The notes beneath the pieces were generated by a model. It searched no databases and was not told the DNA's origin. It worked only from the letters and a program-made list of their open reading frames with translations. This document shows positions 1 through 10,979 of a stretch of 64,000 bases of DNA, piece after piece; position 1 is the stretch's first letter, and the number at the start of each line of letters is the position of its first letter. The DNA lies in assembly GCF_000514775.1 (NCBI RefSeq), contig NZ_AZWO01000012.1, positions 1-64,000 of the forward strand, in the 5' to 3' direction. The translations under genes and the position numbers were made by a program. The DNA comes from Salinispora pacifica CNR114. Lineage in GTDB: Bacteria; Actinomycetota; Actinomycetes; Mycobacteriales; Micromonosporaceae.

Positions 1-806
1 CGGCGCAGTAGTCGCTCCGCCACCTCGGCGGTGATCCGCTCAGTCGGATCCTTACGCAGCAGGCCGTTGAGCACCGGACGCAGCGGGCCGGCGTTCTTCG
101 GCGGCGGCGGCGGCTCGGTGGCCAGCGCCGCGAGGGTCGCGATCGCCGAGGGACGAGCATACGGCGACTTACCCTCCACCGCCGCGTACAGGGTCGCCCC
201 CAGCGACCAGAGATCCGCCTCCGGCCCGGCAGTACCGTCCCGTGCCCGCTCGGGCGCGATGTACGCAGGCGAGCCGAGCACCATGCCAGTACGGGTGACA
301 TTCGGGTCACCCGGAACCGTGGCAAGACCGAAATCGGTCAACACCACCCGCCCGTCCTCACCGAGCAACACATTGCCCGGCTTGACGTCCCGGTGCATCA
401 CCCCCGCCTTGTGCGCCGCCTTCAGCGCACCAAGCACCCCCAGACCAATCTGCACCGCCCGGGCCGGCGACACCGACCCCTGCTCCGCCAGCGTGTCCTG
501 GAGAGACTTCGACGCCACATACTCCATCACGATCCACGGATCACCATCGGTACGCAGCACATCGAAGATACGAACGACGTTGACGTGATTGAGACGAGCG
601 ATCGCCCGCGCCTCGCGCAGCGAACGCTCCCGCATCTCACGGCGCTCCTCATCGGTGAGACTGGGCGGCGGAACCAACTCCTTGATCGCCACAGTCCGAT
701 GCAGCACCTCGTCCTGCGCCTTCCACACCCGACCCATGCCACCCTGACCGATCGGCGACAAGAGCCGATACCGGCCAGCGACGAGTTCCGAGGGTGCGTT
801 CAACAT
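1..806 (-). CDS. Serine/threonine protein kinase, N-terminal part (runs off left edge)
   Basis: The first 268 residues of a Hanks-type (PknB-like) kinase are present; the C-terminus lies outside the window. Visible motifs are the glycine loop GQGGMG (about 20-25), ATP lysine K42 in VAIKEL, the catalytic loop HRDVKPGN with D140, the DFG motif with D158, and an APE-like SPAYIAPERA. The family phosphorylates Ser/Thr on cytosolic targets and usually carries a transmembrane sensor segment after the kinase domain, which cannot be seen here. The ATG at 806 is chosen because the kinase fold begins about 10 residues later. It closely resembles the second kinase at 41958-44021; both share ERxLREARA and PWIVME blocks. 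Confidence 0.95.
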   Translation of the reverse strand, partial: MLNAPSELVAGRYRLLSPIGQGGMGRVWKAQDEVLHRTVAIKELVPPPSLTDEERREMRERSLREARAIARLNHVNVVRIFDVLRTDGDPWIVMEYVASKSLQDTLAEQGSVSPARAVQIGLGVLGALKAAHKAGVMHRDVKPGNVLLGEDGRVVLTDFGLATVPGDPNVTRTGMVLGSPAYIAPERARDGTAGPEADLWSLGATLYAAVEGKSPYARPSAIATLAALATEPPPPPKNAGPLRPVLNGLLRKDPTERITAEVAERLLR

Positions 807-1074
807 CACCTAAAACGGTACCGGGCGCCGAAAACGGCCAGTCGGGCGGCACGCCACCGTGCGACGAAGATCCACGTCACGGCAGCCCCAAGGCCGGTGG
901 GCTGACTACCGGTTTCCGCGTCCACGATCGCGCTGACGCGATCGATTGACTCCACTACGAGGCCATCCAACTCGAGGCATCTCATCTGATATGCGCTATT
1001 CCAGGGATGCAACTCCCATCCCACACCCGCTACGCTCACTCATGGAAACGGCGCGGTAACAGACAGGAGGGACG

Positions 1075-1596
1075 ATGATCGAGGAGGGTGAGGGTCGCCC
1101 AGCGGCCCAGTTTCCCAGCCTGAGCGGCGTTGTGAAGATAGCTGAGGAGCACCAGGCGAAGCTCCACCAAGAACGGCCGTACGAGTCCGAGGCGGCAGGC
1201 CCGAAGGCGGCTGTTCCCGTGCCCCTTCCGCCCCCGTCGCCCGGAGCCGCCCCCGAGCCAACGCCGACCCCATCGAAGAACCGAACCACCCCCGCGCCCA
1301 GCAGCACCGACCCGAGCCCGGGAGCGGGCTGCCCCTCCCGCACCGATGGCGCGCCACGCCGCCCCCGCGGCGGGGTGATCGGCGGTGGCGGCGCGGGCAC
1401 CGCACCGACCGGTGGAGCCGGCTCGCGTCCGGGGGGCGGCAAGGGCTTCCCCAGCGAGCCCACCGTCCCGCCCTTCTGGGCCGCACCGGGGTCCTCGGCA
1501 CCGACGGACCGACCGGCGAGCCCGACCCACCCCAACTCCGAGGAGACGCCGCGCACCTCTGATCCAGACCATCGGGGGGAGTCAGATCAGGGGTGA
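1075..1596 (+). CDS. Proline-rich hypothetical protein
   Basis: I do not recognise this 173-residue product. It begins with a short charged helix-like stretch (residues 1-45) and then becomes almost pure Pro/Ala/Gly/Thr low-complexity sequence with no membrane segment. The argument for a real gene is a near-perfect Shine-Dalgarno (AGGAGGG at 1065-1071) correctly spaced before the ATG. Against it is the high GC, which leaves long open frames on both strands here. It sits divergent from the kinase and in front of maf. In related actinobacteria the carboxylase beta and epsilon subunits often precede maf; neither is visible here. Confidence 0.4.
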   Translation: MIEEGEGRPAAQFPSLSGVVKIAEEHQAKLHQERPYESEAAGPKAAVPVPLPPPSPGAAPEPTPTPSKNRTTPAPSSTDPSPGAGCPSRTDGAPRRPRGGVIGGGGAGTAPTGGAGSRPGGGKGFPSEPTVPPFWAAPGSSAPTDRPASPTHPNSEETPRTSDPDHRGESDQG

Positions 1597-1759
1597 GTCC
1601 GACACTCCCCCCGCCGCAGGACAGGCCGACCGACCCGACCCCGCCATCGACCACACCAATCGACGTTGCTGGCCGCGCCCCGGGTTCCGGCGCGGTGATC
1701 CCACTGGCCGGGAGCTCAGCCTCCCAAGCGCCGGGGACGGAGCGGGTAACGTCGGTGTC

Positions 1760-2440
1760 GTGTCTGGATCTCTACCGCTTCGCCTCGTCCTCGCCTCCGC
1801 GAGCCCGGCCCGCCGCAAGACCCTCCAGGCAGCGGGGATCGAGCCGGATGTACTGGTCAGCGGCGTTGACGAGTCCCTCGTGGCCAGCGATCGCGCCGAT
1901 GAGCTCTGCCTTGAGCTGGCCCGGCTGAAAGCGCAGGCGGTCCTGACCCGGCTGCGCCCCGCCAAAGACCAGCGCACGCTGGTGATCGGGTGCGACTCGG
2001 TGCTGGAGTTCGACGGCCAGATCTTCGGCAAGCCCGCTGATGGGGCTGACGCCGTCCGCCGCTGGGAGCGGATGCGGGGGCGCAGCGGAATCCTGCACAG
2101 CGGGCACTGCCTCATTGACGCGACGGCGTCCCGACGGGCGGAGGCCGTCGCCGCCACGACCGTGCACTTCGCCGCGGTAAGCGACGACGAGATCGCCACG
2201 TACGTCAACACGGGCGAGCCCCTGGCCGTGGCCGGCGCGTTCACCATCGATGGGTTGGGTGGTCCATTCGTGGAGCGGATCGAGGGCGACCCCGGCACGG
2301 TGGTGGGCCTCTCCCTGCCGCTGCTGCGCCGCCTCCTGGCCGAGCTTGGTCTACCGATCACCGACCTGTGGCGTCGCGGCACACCGAGTGCCCCGACGTC
2401 CGGCGCCCCAGCTACCCCGAAGCCGAACCCTGGATCCTGA
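1760..2440 (+). CDS. maf: Maf family nucleotide pyrophosphatase
   Basis: This 226-residue Maf/Ham1-superfamily protein would hydrolyse non-canonical or modified nucleoside triphosphates in the cytosol, a house-cleaning role that in some bacteria also affects septation. The signature SASPARR follows the start at residues 9-15. The GCDSV block and the lysine-containing GKP block of the active site are present, and the length is near the 190-225 norm. I chose the GTG at 1760 because the family begins right before LVLASASP; upstream sequence in this frame is low complexity. It is followed 40 bp later by an O-methyltransferase and then the acyl-CoA carboxylase alpha chain, a conserved actinobacterial order. 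Confidence 0.93.
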   Translation: MSGSLPLRLVLASASPARRKTLQAAGIEPDVLVSGVDESLVASDRADELCLELARLKAQAVLTRLRPAKDQRTLVIGCDSVLEFDGQIFGKPADGADAVRRWERMRGRSGILHSGHCLIDATASRRAEAVAATTVHFAAVSDDEIATYVNTGEPLAVAGAFTIDGLGGPFVERIEGDPGTVVGLSLPLLRRLLAELGLPITDLWRRGTPSAPTSGAPATPKPNPGS

Positions 2441-2480
2441 CCACCGAGAGTCTCGCCGTCGAGAGCACGAAGGAGCAGCG

Positions 2481-3134
2481 TTGACCACCAAGTCCATCCC
2501 GTTGACGTCGGAGTTGCACGCGTACCTGGTCGCACACGGAAGCCCGCCGGATCAGGTCATGCTCGACCTGATCGAGGAGACCCGGGCGCACCTGCCGGAG
2601 GACGCTCAGATGCAGGTGGCGCCGGAGCAGGCCGCGTTCCTGACCTTTCTGACCCGGCTACTGGGGGCGCGACAGGCGGTCGAGGTCGGTACCTTCACCG
2701 GGCTCTCCGCGCTGGCGATCGCCCGCGGGCTGGCCGAGGATGGGCAGCTGCACTGCTTCGACGTTTCGGAGGAGTTCACCGGGATCGCTCGGCGCTACTG
2801 GACCCGGGCCGGTGTGGACGACCGGGTGCGGCTGCGGATCGGCCCCGCCGGAGAGACGCTGCGGGAACTACCGTCCGACCGCCACCTCGACTTCGCTTTC
2901 ATCGACGCCGACAAGGTCGGCTACTCGGCGTACTGGGCGGAGTTGGTGCCCAGGATGCGGCCCGGCGGAGTGATCGCCGTCGACAACGTCCTCCGCGACG
3001 GCCGGGTGCTCGCCCCGCAGGACGCCGGCGACCAGGCCATCGCCGCGTTCAACGACGAGGTGCTGGCCGACGTACGGGTTGACCCGGTGATGCTGCCGAT
3101 CGCCGACGGGCTGACCCTGGCCCGGGTGCACTGA
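2481..3134 (+). CDS. SAM-dependent O-methyltransferase (class I, CCoAOMT-like)
   Basis: A 217-residue methyltransferase of the small cation-dependent catechol/caffeoyl-CoA type. The SAM-binding glycine motif VEVGTFTGLSA lies at about 67-77, the acidic loop HCFDVSEE follows, and DFAFIDADK supplies the expected metal-binding aspartates. The acceptor substrate cannot be read from sequence. The TTG at 2481 is taken as start because AAGGAG lies at 2470-2475, and the protein then has normal family length. It lies 40 bp after maf and 130 bp before the carboxylase gene. Confidence 0.88.
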   Translation: MTTKSIPLTSELHAYLVAHGSPPDQVMLDLIEETRAHLPEDAQMQVAPEQAAFLTFLTRLLGARQAVEVGTFTGLSALAIARGLAEDGQLHCFDVSEEFTGIARRYWTRAGVDDRVRLRIGPAGETLRELPSDRHLDFAFIDADKVGYSAYWAELVPRMRPGGVIAVDNVLRDGRVLAPQDAGDQAIAAFNDEVLADVRVDPVMLPIADGLTLARVH

Positions 3135-3266
3135 CCGGCCCGCCACGGGCGCTGCGAGACGGTCGGTGAACGGGCAGTGCGGCATCCCACACTTAGCGCT
3201 CGTTAGGGAGCTTCGGCAGGGCCGATACACTCCCCGTCAACGAACACCCCGGGAGGAGCCCCCAAG

Positions 3267-5018
3267 GTGCGCAAGGTACTCATCGCCAACCGCGGCGAGA
3301 TCGCCGTCCGCGTCATCCGCGCGTGCCGCGATGCCGGCCTGGCCAGCGTCGCCGTCTACGCGGACTCCGACCGCGACGCCCTGCACGCCACCCTGGCCGA
3401 TGAGGCGTACGCGCTCGGCGGTGACACCGCCGCCGACAGCTACCTGCGCATGGAGAAGCTGATCGAGGTCGCGGCGCGGTCCGGTGCCGACGCGGTGCAC
3501 CCGGGCTACGGCTTCCTCTCCGAGAACGCCGACTTCGCCCAGGCGGTGATCGACGCCGGGCTGACCTGGATCGGGCCGAGCCCACAGGCGATCCGCGACC
3601 TGGGGGACAAGGTGACCGCCCGACACATCGCGCAACGCGCGGGCGCACCGCTGGTACCCGGCACCCCGGACCCGGTCGGCAGCGCCGACGAGGTGTTGAC
3701 CTTCGCCGCCGACCACGGCCTGCCGGTCGCCATCAAGGCGGCCTTCGGCGGGGGTGGTCGCGGCCTGAAGGTGGCCCGAACGATGACGGAGATCCCCCAC
3801 CTGTTCGAGTCGGCCACCCGGGAGGCGGTCGCCGCGTTCGGCCGGGGTGAGTGTTTCGTCGAGCGGTACCTGGACCAGCCACGACACGTGGAGGCGCAGG
3901 TCCTCGCCGACCAGCACGGCAACGTCATCGTGGTGGGCACCCGGGACTGCTCCCTCCAGCGCCGGCACCAGAAGCTGGTCGAGGAGGCGCCGGCGCCGTT
4001 CCTCACCGACGCGCAGCGACACCAGATCCACGACTCGGCCAAGGCCATCTGTCGGGAGGCCGGCTACCACGGTGCCGGCACCGTCGAATATCTGGTCGGC
4101 GCCGACGGCACCATCTCCTTCCTGGAGGTCAACACCCGACTTCAGGTGGAGCATCCGGTGACCGAGGAGACGGCCGGGGTCGACCTGGTCCGGGAGCAGT
4201 TCCGCATCGCGGACGGGGAGAAGCTGCGGTTCACCGAGGACCCGACGCCCCGCGGACACTCCATCGAGTTCCGGATCAACGGTGAGGACCCGGGCCGGGG
4301 CTTTCTGCCCGCCCCGGGCACGATCACCGCGCTGCGCCTGCCGACCGGTCCGGGAGTACGGGTCGACACCGGGGTCACCGCCGGCGATGTGATCGGCGGC
4401 AACTTCGACTCGCTCCTGGCCAAGGTGATCGTGACTGGCGAGACGCGTACCGAGGCCCTGGAGCGGGCCCGTCGCGTGCTGGACGAGATGGTGGTTGAGG
4501 GCATGGCCACCGCGCTGCCGTTCCACCGGCTGGTGGTCCGGGATGAGGCCTTCACCACCGAGCCGTTCACGGTGCACACCCGGTGGATCGAGACCGAGTT
4601 CGACAACACCGTGCCGGCCTTCACCGCCGCTGCCGGCCCCACCGAGGGCCCGGCGGAGCGCGACACCGTGGTGGTGGAGGTGGGCGGCAAGCGGCTGGAG
4701 GTCAGCCTCCCGGCCGGCTTCGGCGCCGGTACGGCCGCCGCCGCGCCCACGGCGAAGAAGCCGGCCCGTCGGCGCGGCGGGGCGAAGGCCGGGGCCGCGG
4801 TCAGCGGCGACACGCTCACCTCCCCCATGCAGGGCACGATCGTGAAGATCGCGGTCGCGGACGGAGACATCGTGGCCGAGGGCGACCTGGTCGTGGTCTT
4901 GGAGGCGATGAAGATGGAGCAGCCGCTGCACGCGCACCAGGCGGGCACGGTCAGCAGCCTCGCCGCCGAGATCGGCGCGGTCATCACCGCTGGTGGCGCG
5001 ATCTGCACCATCGCCTGA
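3267..5018 (+). CDS. Acetyl/propionyl-CoA carboxylase alpha chain (biotin carboxylase + BCCP)
   Basis: This 583-residue fused alpha subunit carboxylates its own biotin with bicarbonate and ATP; a separate beta subunit then transfers CO2 to acetyl- or propionyl-CoA to supply malonyl/methylmalonyl-CoA for fatty acids and polyketides. The N-terminal biotin carboxylase has [10 protein letters not shown], the ATP-grasp glycine loop [10 protein letters not shown] and [11 protein letters not shown] linker rich in Ala/Lys/Arg precedes the biotinyl domain, whose EAMKMEQ motif puts biotin on K549. The GTG start follows GGGAGGAG. No beta or epsilon gene is in the window. Confidence 0.97.
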   Translation: MRKVLIANRGEIAVRVIRACRDAGLASVAVYADSDRDALHATLADEAYALGGDTAADSYLRMEKLIEVAARSGADAVHPGYGFLSENADFAQAVIDAGLTWIGPSPQAIRDLGDKVTARHIAQRAGAPLVPGTPDPVGSADEVLTFAADHGLPVAIKAAFGGGGRGLKVARTMTEIPHLFESATREAVAAFGRGECFVERYLDQPRHVEAQVLADQHGNVIVVGTRDCSLQRRHQKLVEEAPAPFLTDAQRHQIHDSAKAICREAGYHGAGTVEYLVGADGTISFLEVNTRLQVEHPVTEETAGVDLVREQFRIADGEKLRFTEDPTPRGHSIEFRINGEDPGRGFLPAPGTITALRLPTGPGVRVDTGVTAGDVIGGNFDSLLAKVIVTGETRTEALERARRVLDEMVVEGMATALPFHRLVVRDEAFTTEPFTVHTRWIETEFDNTVPAFTAAAGPTEGPAERDTVVVEVGGKRLEVSLPAGFGAGTAAAAPTAKKPARRRGGAKAGAAVSGDTLTSPMQGTIVKIAVADGDIVAEGDLVVVLEAMKMEQPLHAHQAGTVSSLAAEIGAVITAGGAICTIA

Positions 5019-6605
<1,587 letters not shown>

Positions 6606-6770
6606 CTCGCGACGTCGCGGTCCGCGCTGGGGACGCAACTGGGTGACGTCGGGGAGGGTTGCGGCGGGGCTGGGGGTGTTGAACCCGGAGGCGCGGCCGT
6701 CTGGTTGATCATTTGGATTGTGTGGAGATCAAAACGATCGATGGGCGGCCGTCGTGTTGTGAGCCTATGA

Positions 6771-7127
6771 CCGGGTTGGATCAAGAGCAAAGTCGACTGG
6801 CTGTACGGGCAACTGTCCTGTCTGGCGGAGTGGGACCGCGACGGTGCGGCCCCGGGTGCTGTCGCTGTACACCGCGTGCTGACGCCGCTGCACGAACAGG
6901 TGCGGGAGCGCGCGCGGCGGGACGCGGCGTTGGTGGACCTCGGCCGGGAGTTGACCGACGTCCGCAAGCGATGCAACACCGCGCTGAACCGGCCACGGGC
7001 GGCGGTCGAGTGTGCCATCGCACACCTGAAGTCCTCAGAACGGGCTTCCGGTGGCCTGGAGGAGTTCCCCGCAGCGCTACGCACCGTAACCAAACTGGAG
7101 ACCTTCCGGGTCTACGGCCCGTCCTGA
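6771..7127 (+). pseudogene. Remnant of an IS5-type (DDE_Tnp_4-like) transposase C-terminus
   Basis: An open frame without a convincing start encodes about 118 residues. The last third reads AAVECAIAHLKSSERASGG and then LRTVTKLETFRVYG, which matches the C-terminal E-helix region (VERAIAHLK...) of IS5/IS112-like transposases. The DDE aspartates, the N-terminus and any terminal inverted repeats are missing, so it cannot transpose. It marks the boundary between the core genes to the left and the lower-GC cassette to the right. The rest of 6606-7379 shows no other gene; GC falls markedly after 7130. Confidence 0.6.
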
Positions 7128-7379
7128 AAAACCATTCAAATGGGCTTTTGGAAGTCTTCCCGGACCCTCGGCAGGCCCAATCCTGCCTGATCGGAGTGCA
7201 TTTCTTCGCTTCCGACCCAGACCTTAAACTCCCTTAACAAAAGGTCAAAGCTGGAGTTCACTACAGAGAGTTCCATGCACTATGCGTAGCGTTTGAATCT
7301 AATCGGGCTAGCTGCTAGTTCCCTCCGGTGATCACCAGCAGTCGTCAGGATTTTGCTATTTCGAGAGGCGGGAAGTGAA

Positions 7380-7706
7380 ATGCGGAGAGTCTTTGTGTCT
7401 TCTTTGGCGTCACTTGCGGTGACGGGTGGAGCTGTTTTTGCGCTCAGCGCTCCTGCTCAGGCTACCGACACTACCACGGCGACGACATCAGCCGGGATTC
7501 TCACCATTGATTGTGTGAGGAATATTCAGAACACCTGGGGCAAGATTACCTGTAACTCCGCTGACGGACAGACCGTCAAGGAAGTTCGTTTCGACTGCAG
7601 CGGGGCGCCGGACAAGGTCTATAGCAATTTCTACTTCAAGGGTACGTGGGAAAAGTCCCATGAGTGCGCCTGGGGGTCGATGACCCGGATCCAGGTGACT
7701 ATCTAG
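7380..7706 (+). CDS. Small secreted protein of unknown function
   Basis: A 108-residue precursor with a clear Sec signal peptide (two arginines, hydrophobic core to about residue 20, cleavage after APAQA near 27). The mature part of about 80 residues carries four cysteines (TIDCVR, ITCNS, FDCSG, HECAWG), enough for two disulfides, and is rich in aromatic and charged residues. I do not recognise a family. The ATG at 7380 follows GGCGGGAAG. Base composition is visibly lower in GC than its neighbours. The following ABC genes could export it, process it or protect against it, but the Sec signal means it need not depend on them. Confidence 0.75.
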   Translation: MRRVFVSSLASLAVTGGAVFALSAPAQATDTTTATTSAGILTIDCVRNIQNTWGKITCNSADGQTVKEVRFDCSGAPDKVYSNFYFKGTWEKSHECAWGSMTRIQVTI

Positions 7707-7716
7707 TAGTAGTTAC

Positions 7717-7763
7717 GATGTGGAGCCATGTCCAGTGTTCACGCTTAGGCGTGGCTCCACATC
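7717..7763. terminator. 12-bp perfect inverted repeat between secreted protein and ABC genes
   Basis: GATGTGGAGCCA at 7717-7728 is exactly complementary to TGGCTCCACATC at 7752-7763, with a 23-nt loop. It begins 11 nt after the stop of the small secreted protein and ends just before the ABC gene. No T-tract follows, so it could be a GC-type terminator, an attenuator that lets the peptide be made in excess over the transporter, or an mRNA processing/stability stem. Confidence 0.6.
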
Positions 7764-7781
7764 ATGAGCGGAGACGATCAC

Positions 7782-8540
7782 GTGGCGAGTTTGGTGGCGA
7801 GCAACCTGTGTCAGGGCTACGGCCGGAAGCAGGTGGTGCACGACTTCACTCACGATTTCCGTCCGGGGGTAGTGGGGCTTCTCGGTCCGAACGGTGCGGG
7901 TAAGTCGACGTTGCTCAACACCCTGGCGCTGTTGAATCCGCCCACCTCGGGGTCGATCAGTTTGAGTGGGGAACGGGCGTCCGGCCTCAGGTCGGTGCGT
8001 CGGTTGCGACGCAGGATCGGGTTCCAGCCACAGAACTTCCCGTACCCTGGTGGGCTGACGGTCGTGGAGTTTCTCCGCTATGCCGCCTGGCTTCGTGAGT
8101 TCCCGCGAGACCAGACCGGGGCTGCTGTCGCGACGGTGATCGAGCGACTCGACCTGCAGAACTATGCGAAGGCCAAGCTGCGCACCCTTTCTGGTGGAAC
8201 GTTGCAGCGCGTGGGGGTGGCCCAGGCGATTGTGCACGACCCAGAGGTCGTCATCCTTGATGAGCCGACTGTCGGGCTTGATCCGGCGCAGCGTGTCGGT
8301 CTGCGTAATCAACTCCGGGAGTCGGCGCGGTCACGGCTCGTTCTAGTCAGCACTCATATTGTGGACGATGTGGTGCACACCTGCGACTCGGTGCTGGTTT
8401 TCCTGCAGGGCCGTGTGGTCTTCGATGGGACGCCGGCGGAGCTGGCTAATGGCGGCGATGCGAGTGCTGGGACTGAAGGTATGAGTGCGATCGAGTCGGG
8501 ATATCTGCAGCTTGCCACGAAGGCTGGGGTGTCGGCGTGA
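7782..8540 (+). CDS. ABC transporter ATP-binding protein
   Basis: A 252-residue single nucleotide-binding domain of the ABC-2/drug-or-peptide export type. Walker A GPNGAGKST, Q-loop in FQPQNFPYPGG, an unusual signature LSGGTLQRVGVAQAI, Walker B VVILDEPTVGLDP and the H-switch in STHIVDD are all present, so it should hydrolyse ATP. It energises the membrane partner that starts in its own stop codon (GTGA overlap at 8537). I prefer the GTG at 7782 (GGAG at 7770-7773) over the ATG at 7764, which lies on the hairpin flank. Confidence 0.9.
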   Translation: MASLVASNLCQGYGRKQVVHDFTHDFRPGVVGLLGPNGAGKSTLLNTLALLNPPTSGSISLSGERASGLRSVRRLRRRIGFQPQNFPYPGGLTVVEFLRYAAWLREFPRDQTGAAVATVIERLDLQNYAKAKLRTLSGGTLQRVGVAQAIVHDPEVVILDEPTVGLDPAQRVGLRNQLRESARSRLVLVSTHIVDDVVHTCDSVLVFLQGRVVFDGTPAELANGGDASAGTEGMSAIESGYLQLATKAGVSA

Positions 8541-9757
8541 GTAGGTTGGGTTATCCCCGTTGGGTCGGTCCGGCGCTGATGGCGGGGGTGTTTGTTCTCG
8601 GTGCGCTGCTACTGTTGCCGTCTCGTCGGGTCTGGTTCGGGTCTCCGTTGCTGACCACGGGGGCCATTCAGCAGATCACGCCTGTCCTGGCCGCTGTTTG
8701 CGCGGGTGTCGCCGCGGCTGCGTTTCCCTCCCGCAACCGGCGCCGTACCGCGGCCCTTGATCCGCTCTCGAGTAGACCCGCGTGGCACTTGGTCCTGTTC
8801 CGGGCAGCCGCTATTGGGCTGTGGGTGCTGGCTGGCTACCTGTTCCTGGTGGCGGGCGCGGTCGCGGTATCAGCGGCAGTGGAACCCGGAAGCCGGCTCG
8901 GCGTGGGCAATGTTGTGATCGGTGCGGCGGGCATCGTCCTGGCATTGGTGGCTGGCACCGTCGTCGGCTCGCTCTGGCCGAAGCCGATCACTCCGTTGCT
9001 CGTGCTAATCGGCGGCCTGGTCCTGATGATGACGGGTTTCGGTGCGCCGGACTCGGTTCGCCACCTCTTTCTCTACCACGGCACTGGTCCGCTGTGGGGT
9101 GAGCCGAGGGTGGACGTGTTGGTCCTGAAGTTGATCTGGGTTGCCGCGCTGATCGCCCTGTTCACGCTGGTCGCCGCTGGTTTCGGGTGGGGCGTGACGA
9201 GTCCGATGCGCTGGCGTCGAGTCGGCATGGCGGCTGTCGGCGTCGCAGTGCTGGGGGCCGCCGGGATCCCGATCGGGTTGGCGCTGTCCGACGTCGGAGG
9301 GGAGCCGATGACCCGGTTTTCGGCAGCGCAACATCAGGTGTGCGGTGGGCAGCAGCCACGGGTCTGCCTCTGGGATGACCACCGGCGGCATCTGGACGAT
9401 GTCGTCCGCATGGTCGAGACAGCTAAGCAGGTCAGCGGAGTCGTGCCCGGGGATGTGCGGCAGTACGAGGAGTTCGGCATGAGCGCGCCGGCCGGCAACC
9501 CGGACATTTTCCGAGCCGGCAACGGAGTAATTCACATTGATACCGGGTTCATGAAAGACGAAGAATTGGTCCAAGAACTCGCCGGCCAGTGGCACGGCGT
9601 GCACAAGGAACGCTGCGGCACACCACGGGAGGAATTGTTCACCGCTTACCCGGAGCTGCATGACCTGTACCAAGAATTGTTTACGGCCGCGCTCGCGGGC
9701 CCGGTTGACGACCTCGCTGCCTGGCGTGGCCGCCACGCCGCCGCCTCGGCGTGCTGA
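8537..9757 (+). CDS. ABC transporter permease-like membrane protein with C-terminal extracytoplasmic domain
   Basis: A 406-residue protein with about six hydrophobic segments in residues 1-255 (for example the leucine/valine/alanine-rich stretches near 12-30, 45-63, 85-113, 128-150, 157-172 and 195-255). A soluble tail of about 150 residues carries two cysteines (HQVCGGQQPRVCLWDD), then GQWHG and a late CGTP. Translational coupling to the ATPase makes it the probable transport channel. The soluble tail is unusual for ABC-2 permeases and might bind the substrate or the secreted partner. Family not recognised beyond this. Confidence 0.8.
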   Translation: MSRLGYPRWVGPALMAGVFVLGALLLLPSRRVWFGSPLLTTGAIQQITPVLAAVCAGVAAAAFPSRNRRRTAALDPLSSRPAWHLVLFRAAAIGLWVLAGYLFLVAGAVAVSAAVEPGSRLGVGNVVIGAAGIVLALVAGTVVGSLWPKPITPLLVLIGGLVLMMTGFGAPDSVRHLFLYHGTGPLWGEPRVDVLVLKLIWVAALIALFTLVAAGFGWGVTSPMRWRRVGMAAVGVAVLGAAGIPIGLALSDVGGEPMTRFSAAQHQVCGGQQPRVCLWDDHRRHLDDVVRMVETAKQVSGVVPGDVRQYEEFGMSAPAGNPDIFRAGNGVIHIDTGFMKDEELVQELAGQWHGVHKERCGTPREELFTAYPELHDLYQELFTAALAGPVDDLAAWRGRHAAASAC

Positions 9758-9764
9758 CCGCGCC

Positions 9765-10373
9765 ATGACGACTTCACGTTTCCGCGAAGGCGCACCGCTG
9801 CCGCTACTGTGGCTCCGCGTGCACGGACTCGCCGGTTACCTGGCGGCCGGTGCCGTGGTGGCTGCCTGTTATCTGTGGCAGCGGCTCGAATCGGCCGACT
9901 GGCCCTTCCCCCTGAACAACGACGTCACGTTTCTTCCGGCCATCCTGGCCGCCGGCGCGCTGCTCGGCCTCGGAAGTGGGGTCGGGTTCCTCGAACGACG
10001 CCATCCCGGTCTGGTCGGCGTCCGAGCCTTCACTGTGGCGGCGTACTGCATTCTGGGCGTGATAATTCTGCTCCTGCGGCCGTTCTCTGTGGCCGAGGAC
10101 CTACCCGGACCGCTGCCGACTATCCGCTCATTCATGATCGCCCTCGGCATAGGGTTGATTGTCCAGGTGTGGGCCGGCACCGCGCTGGCCTGCGGGCTCG
10201 TGATCGTTCGGGCGCTGGTGGCCGGGCAGTTCACCCAGAACGGGAACGGAGCGAGTCTGTTTCTGTGGGATCTCGCGCCACTCGACGCCGTGCCATACAC
10301 CGTGGCCGCCGTTGTCCTGCTCGGAGTGGGTACTGCCTTCCACGCGACCAACGGGCCACACCGAAACCCATAG
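9765..10373 (+). CDS. Integral membrane protein, likely third component of the ABC cassette
   Basis: A 202-residue protein with about five to six membrane spans (LAGYLAAGAVVAACYLW, a segment near 60, YCILGVIILLL, FMIALGIGLIVQV, LACGLVIVRALVAG and a final one near 185). No catalytic motif is visible. The ATG at 9765 lies 7 bp after the permease stop, so it is in the same transcript and probably a second membrane subunit or an immunity factor. Longer upstream reading would overlap the permease and has no hydrophobic support. Confidence 0.7.
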   Translation: MTTSRFREGAPLPLLWLRVHGLAGYLAAGAVVAACYLWQRLESADWPFPLNNDVTFLPAILAAGALLGLGSGVGFLERRHPGLVGVRAFTVAAYCILGVIILLLRPFSVAEDLPGPLPTIRSFMIALGIGLIVQVWAGTALACGLVIVRALVAGQFTQNGNGASLFLWDLAPLDAVPYTVAAVVLLGVGTAFHATNGPHRNP

Positions 10374-10523
10374 TCGACCACGACTCTGCTGGTACAACCC
10401 TGATTCCTTTACACGTTTTGACTGGTTTCGAAGGGTGAGGTGTTTGGCGAGATTGTCGATCATGTCGAGGGTGATCGTGCTTAAGTGGAGGAGCTACGGC
10501 CGGCTCTTCGGTTGAGGCACTTG

Positions 10524-10979
10524 CTACCGCTTTGGGCCCTCCGTCTCAGGACGGCCTTGCGGTGGCCGTCGTAGGTGGGCCAGCCAGCCGTCGGCCCAGT
10601 CGAGATGCGGGCAACCTTGGTTCGCGCACCGGGGGCAGGTCCGCCCTCCCCAGTGGCTACGGATGATCATTTCGATTCCGCGAAACACCAGGTCCAGGTC
10701 CAGGTCTCCCGGCTCGAAGGCGCTGGTTGTGGGGCGGTCGGGTTCCGCCCGCCAGCACCAGCCGACAAACCTCTCCCTGAGGTCCGGCCTGGCGCCGTTG
10801 AGCCGGGATAGCTGATCAGATGCCTCGGCCAAAAGCTTGTCCTGGTGTGCCAGCAGCGCTGACCTCCTGCCCCGATACTCATCCAACAACGCGAGCCGCG
10901 CGGGCTGACAGGGCCAGTCGGCGCCGCAGGCCCGGCACCGCCAAAGCGGGCGCATCGGGTCGTGTGCCCTTCTCACCAC
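10524..10979 (-). CDS. Conserved hypothetical protein with two Cys pairs (zinc-ribbon-like)
   Basis: A 151-residue protein with CRACGADWPC near the N-terminus and CPRCANQGC near the C-terminus, a helical middle, and a WCWRAEPDRPTTS block. This layout recurs beside XRE/DUF397 regulators in Micromonosporaceae, where it is sometimes auto-named flavin reductase; I see no flavin motif. The GTG start at 10979 overlaps the stop of the upstream 54-residue gene (GTGGTGA), implying translational coupling. Role unknown. Confidence 0.65.
   Translation of the reverse strand: MVRRAHDPMRPLWRCRACGADWPCQPARLALLDEYRGRRSALLAHQDKLLAEASDQLSRLNGARPDLRERFVGWCWRAEPDRPTTSAFEPGDLDLDLVFRGIEMIIRSHWGGRTCPRCANQGCPHLDWADGWLAHLRRPPQGRPETEGPKR

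Noticed and set aside
1036..1654. Three minus-strand open frames opposite the Pro-rich hypothetical
   Set aside because: None has a ribosome-binding site or protein-like composition; the plus frame has a near-perfect Shine-Dalgarno.
10374..10523. Transposase fragment after the ABC cassette
   Set aside because: Short AT-richer stretch, but no recognisable transposase motif in any frame.
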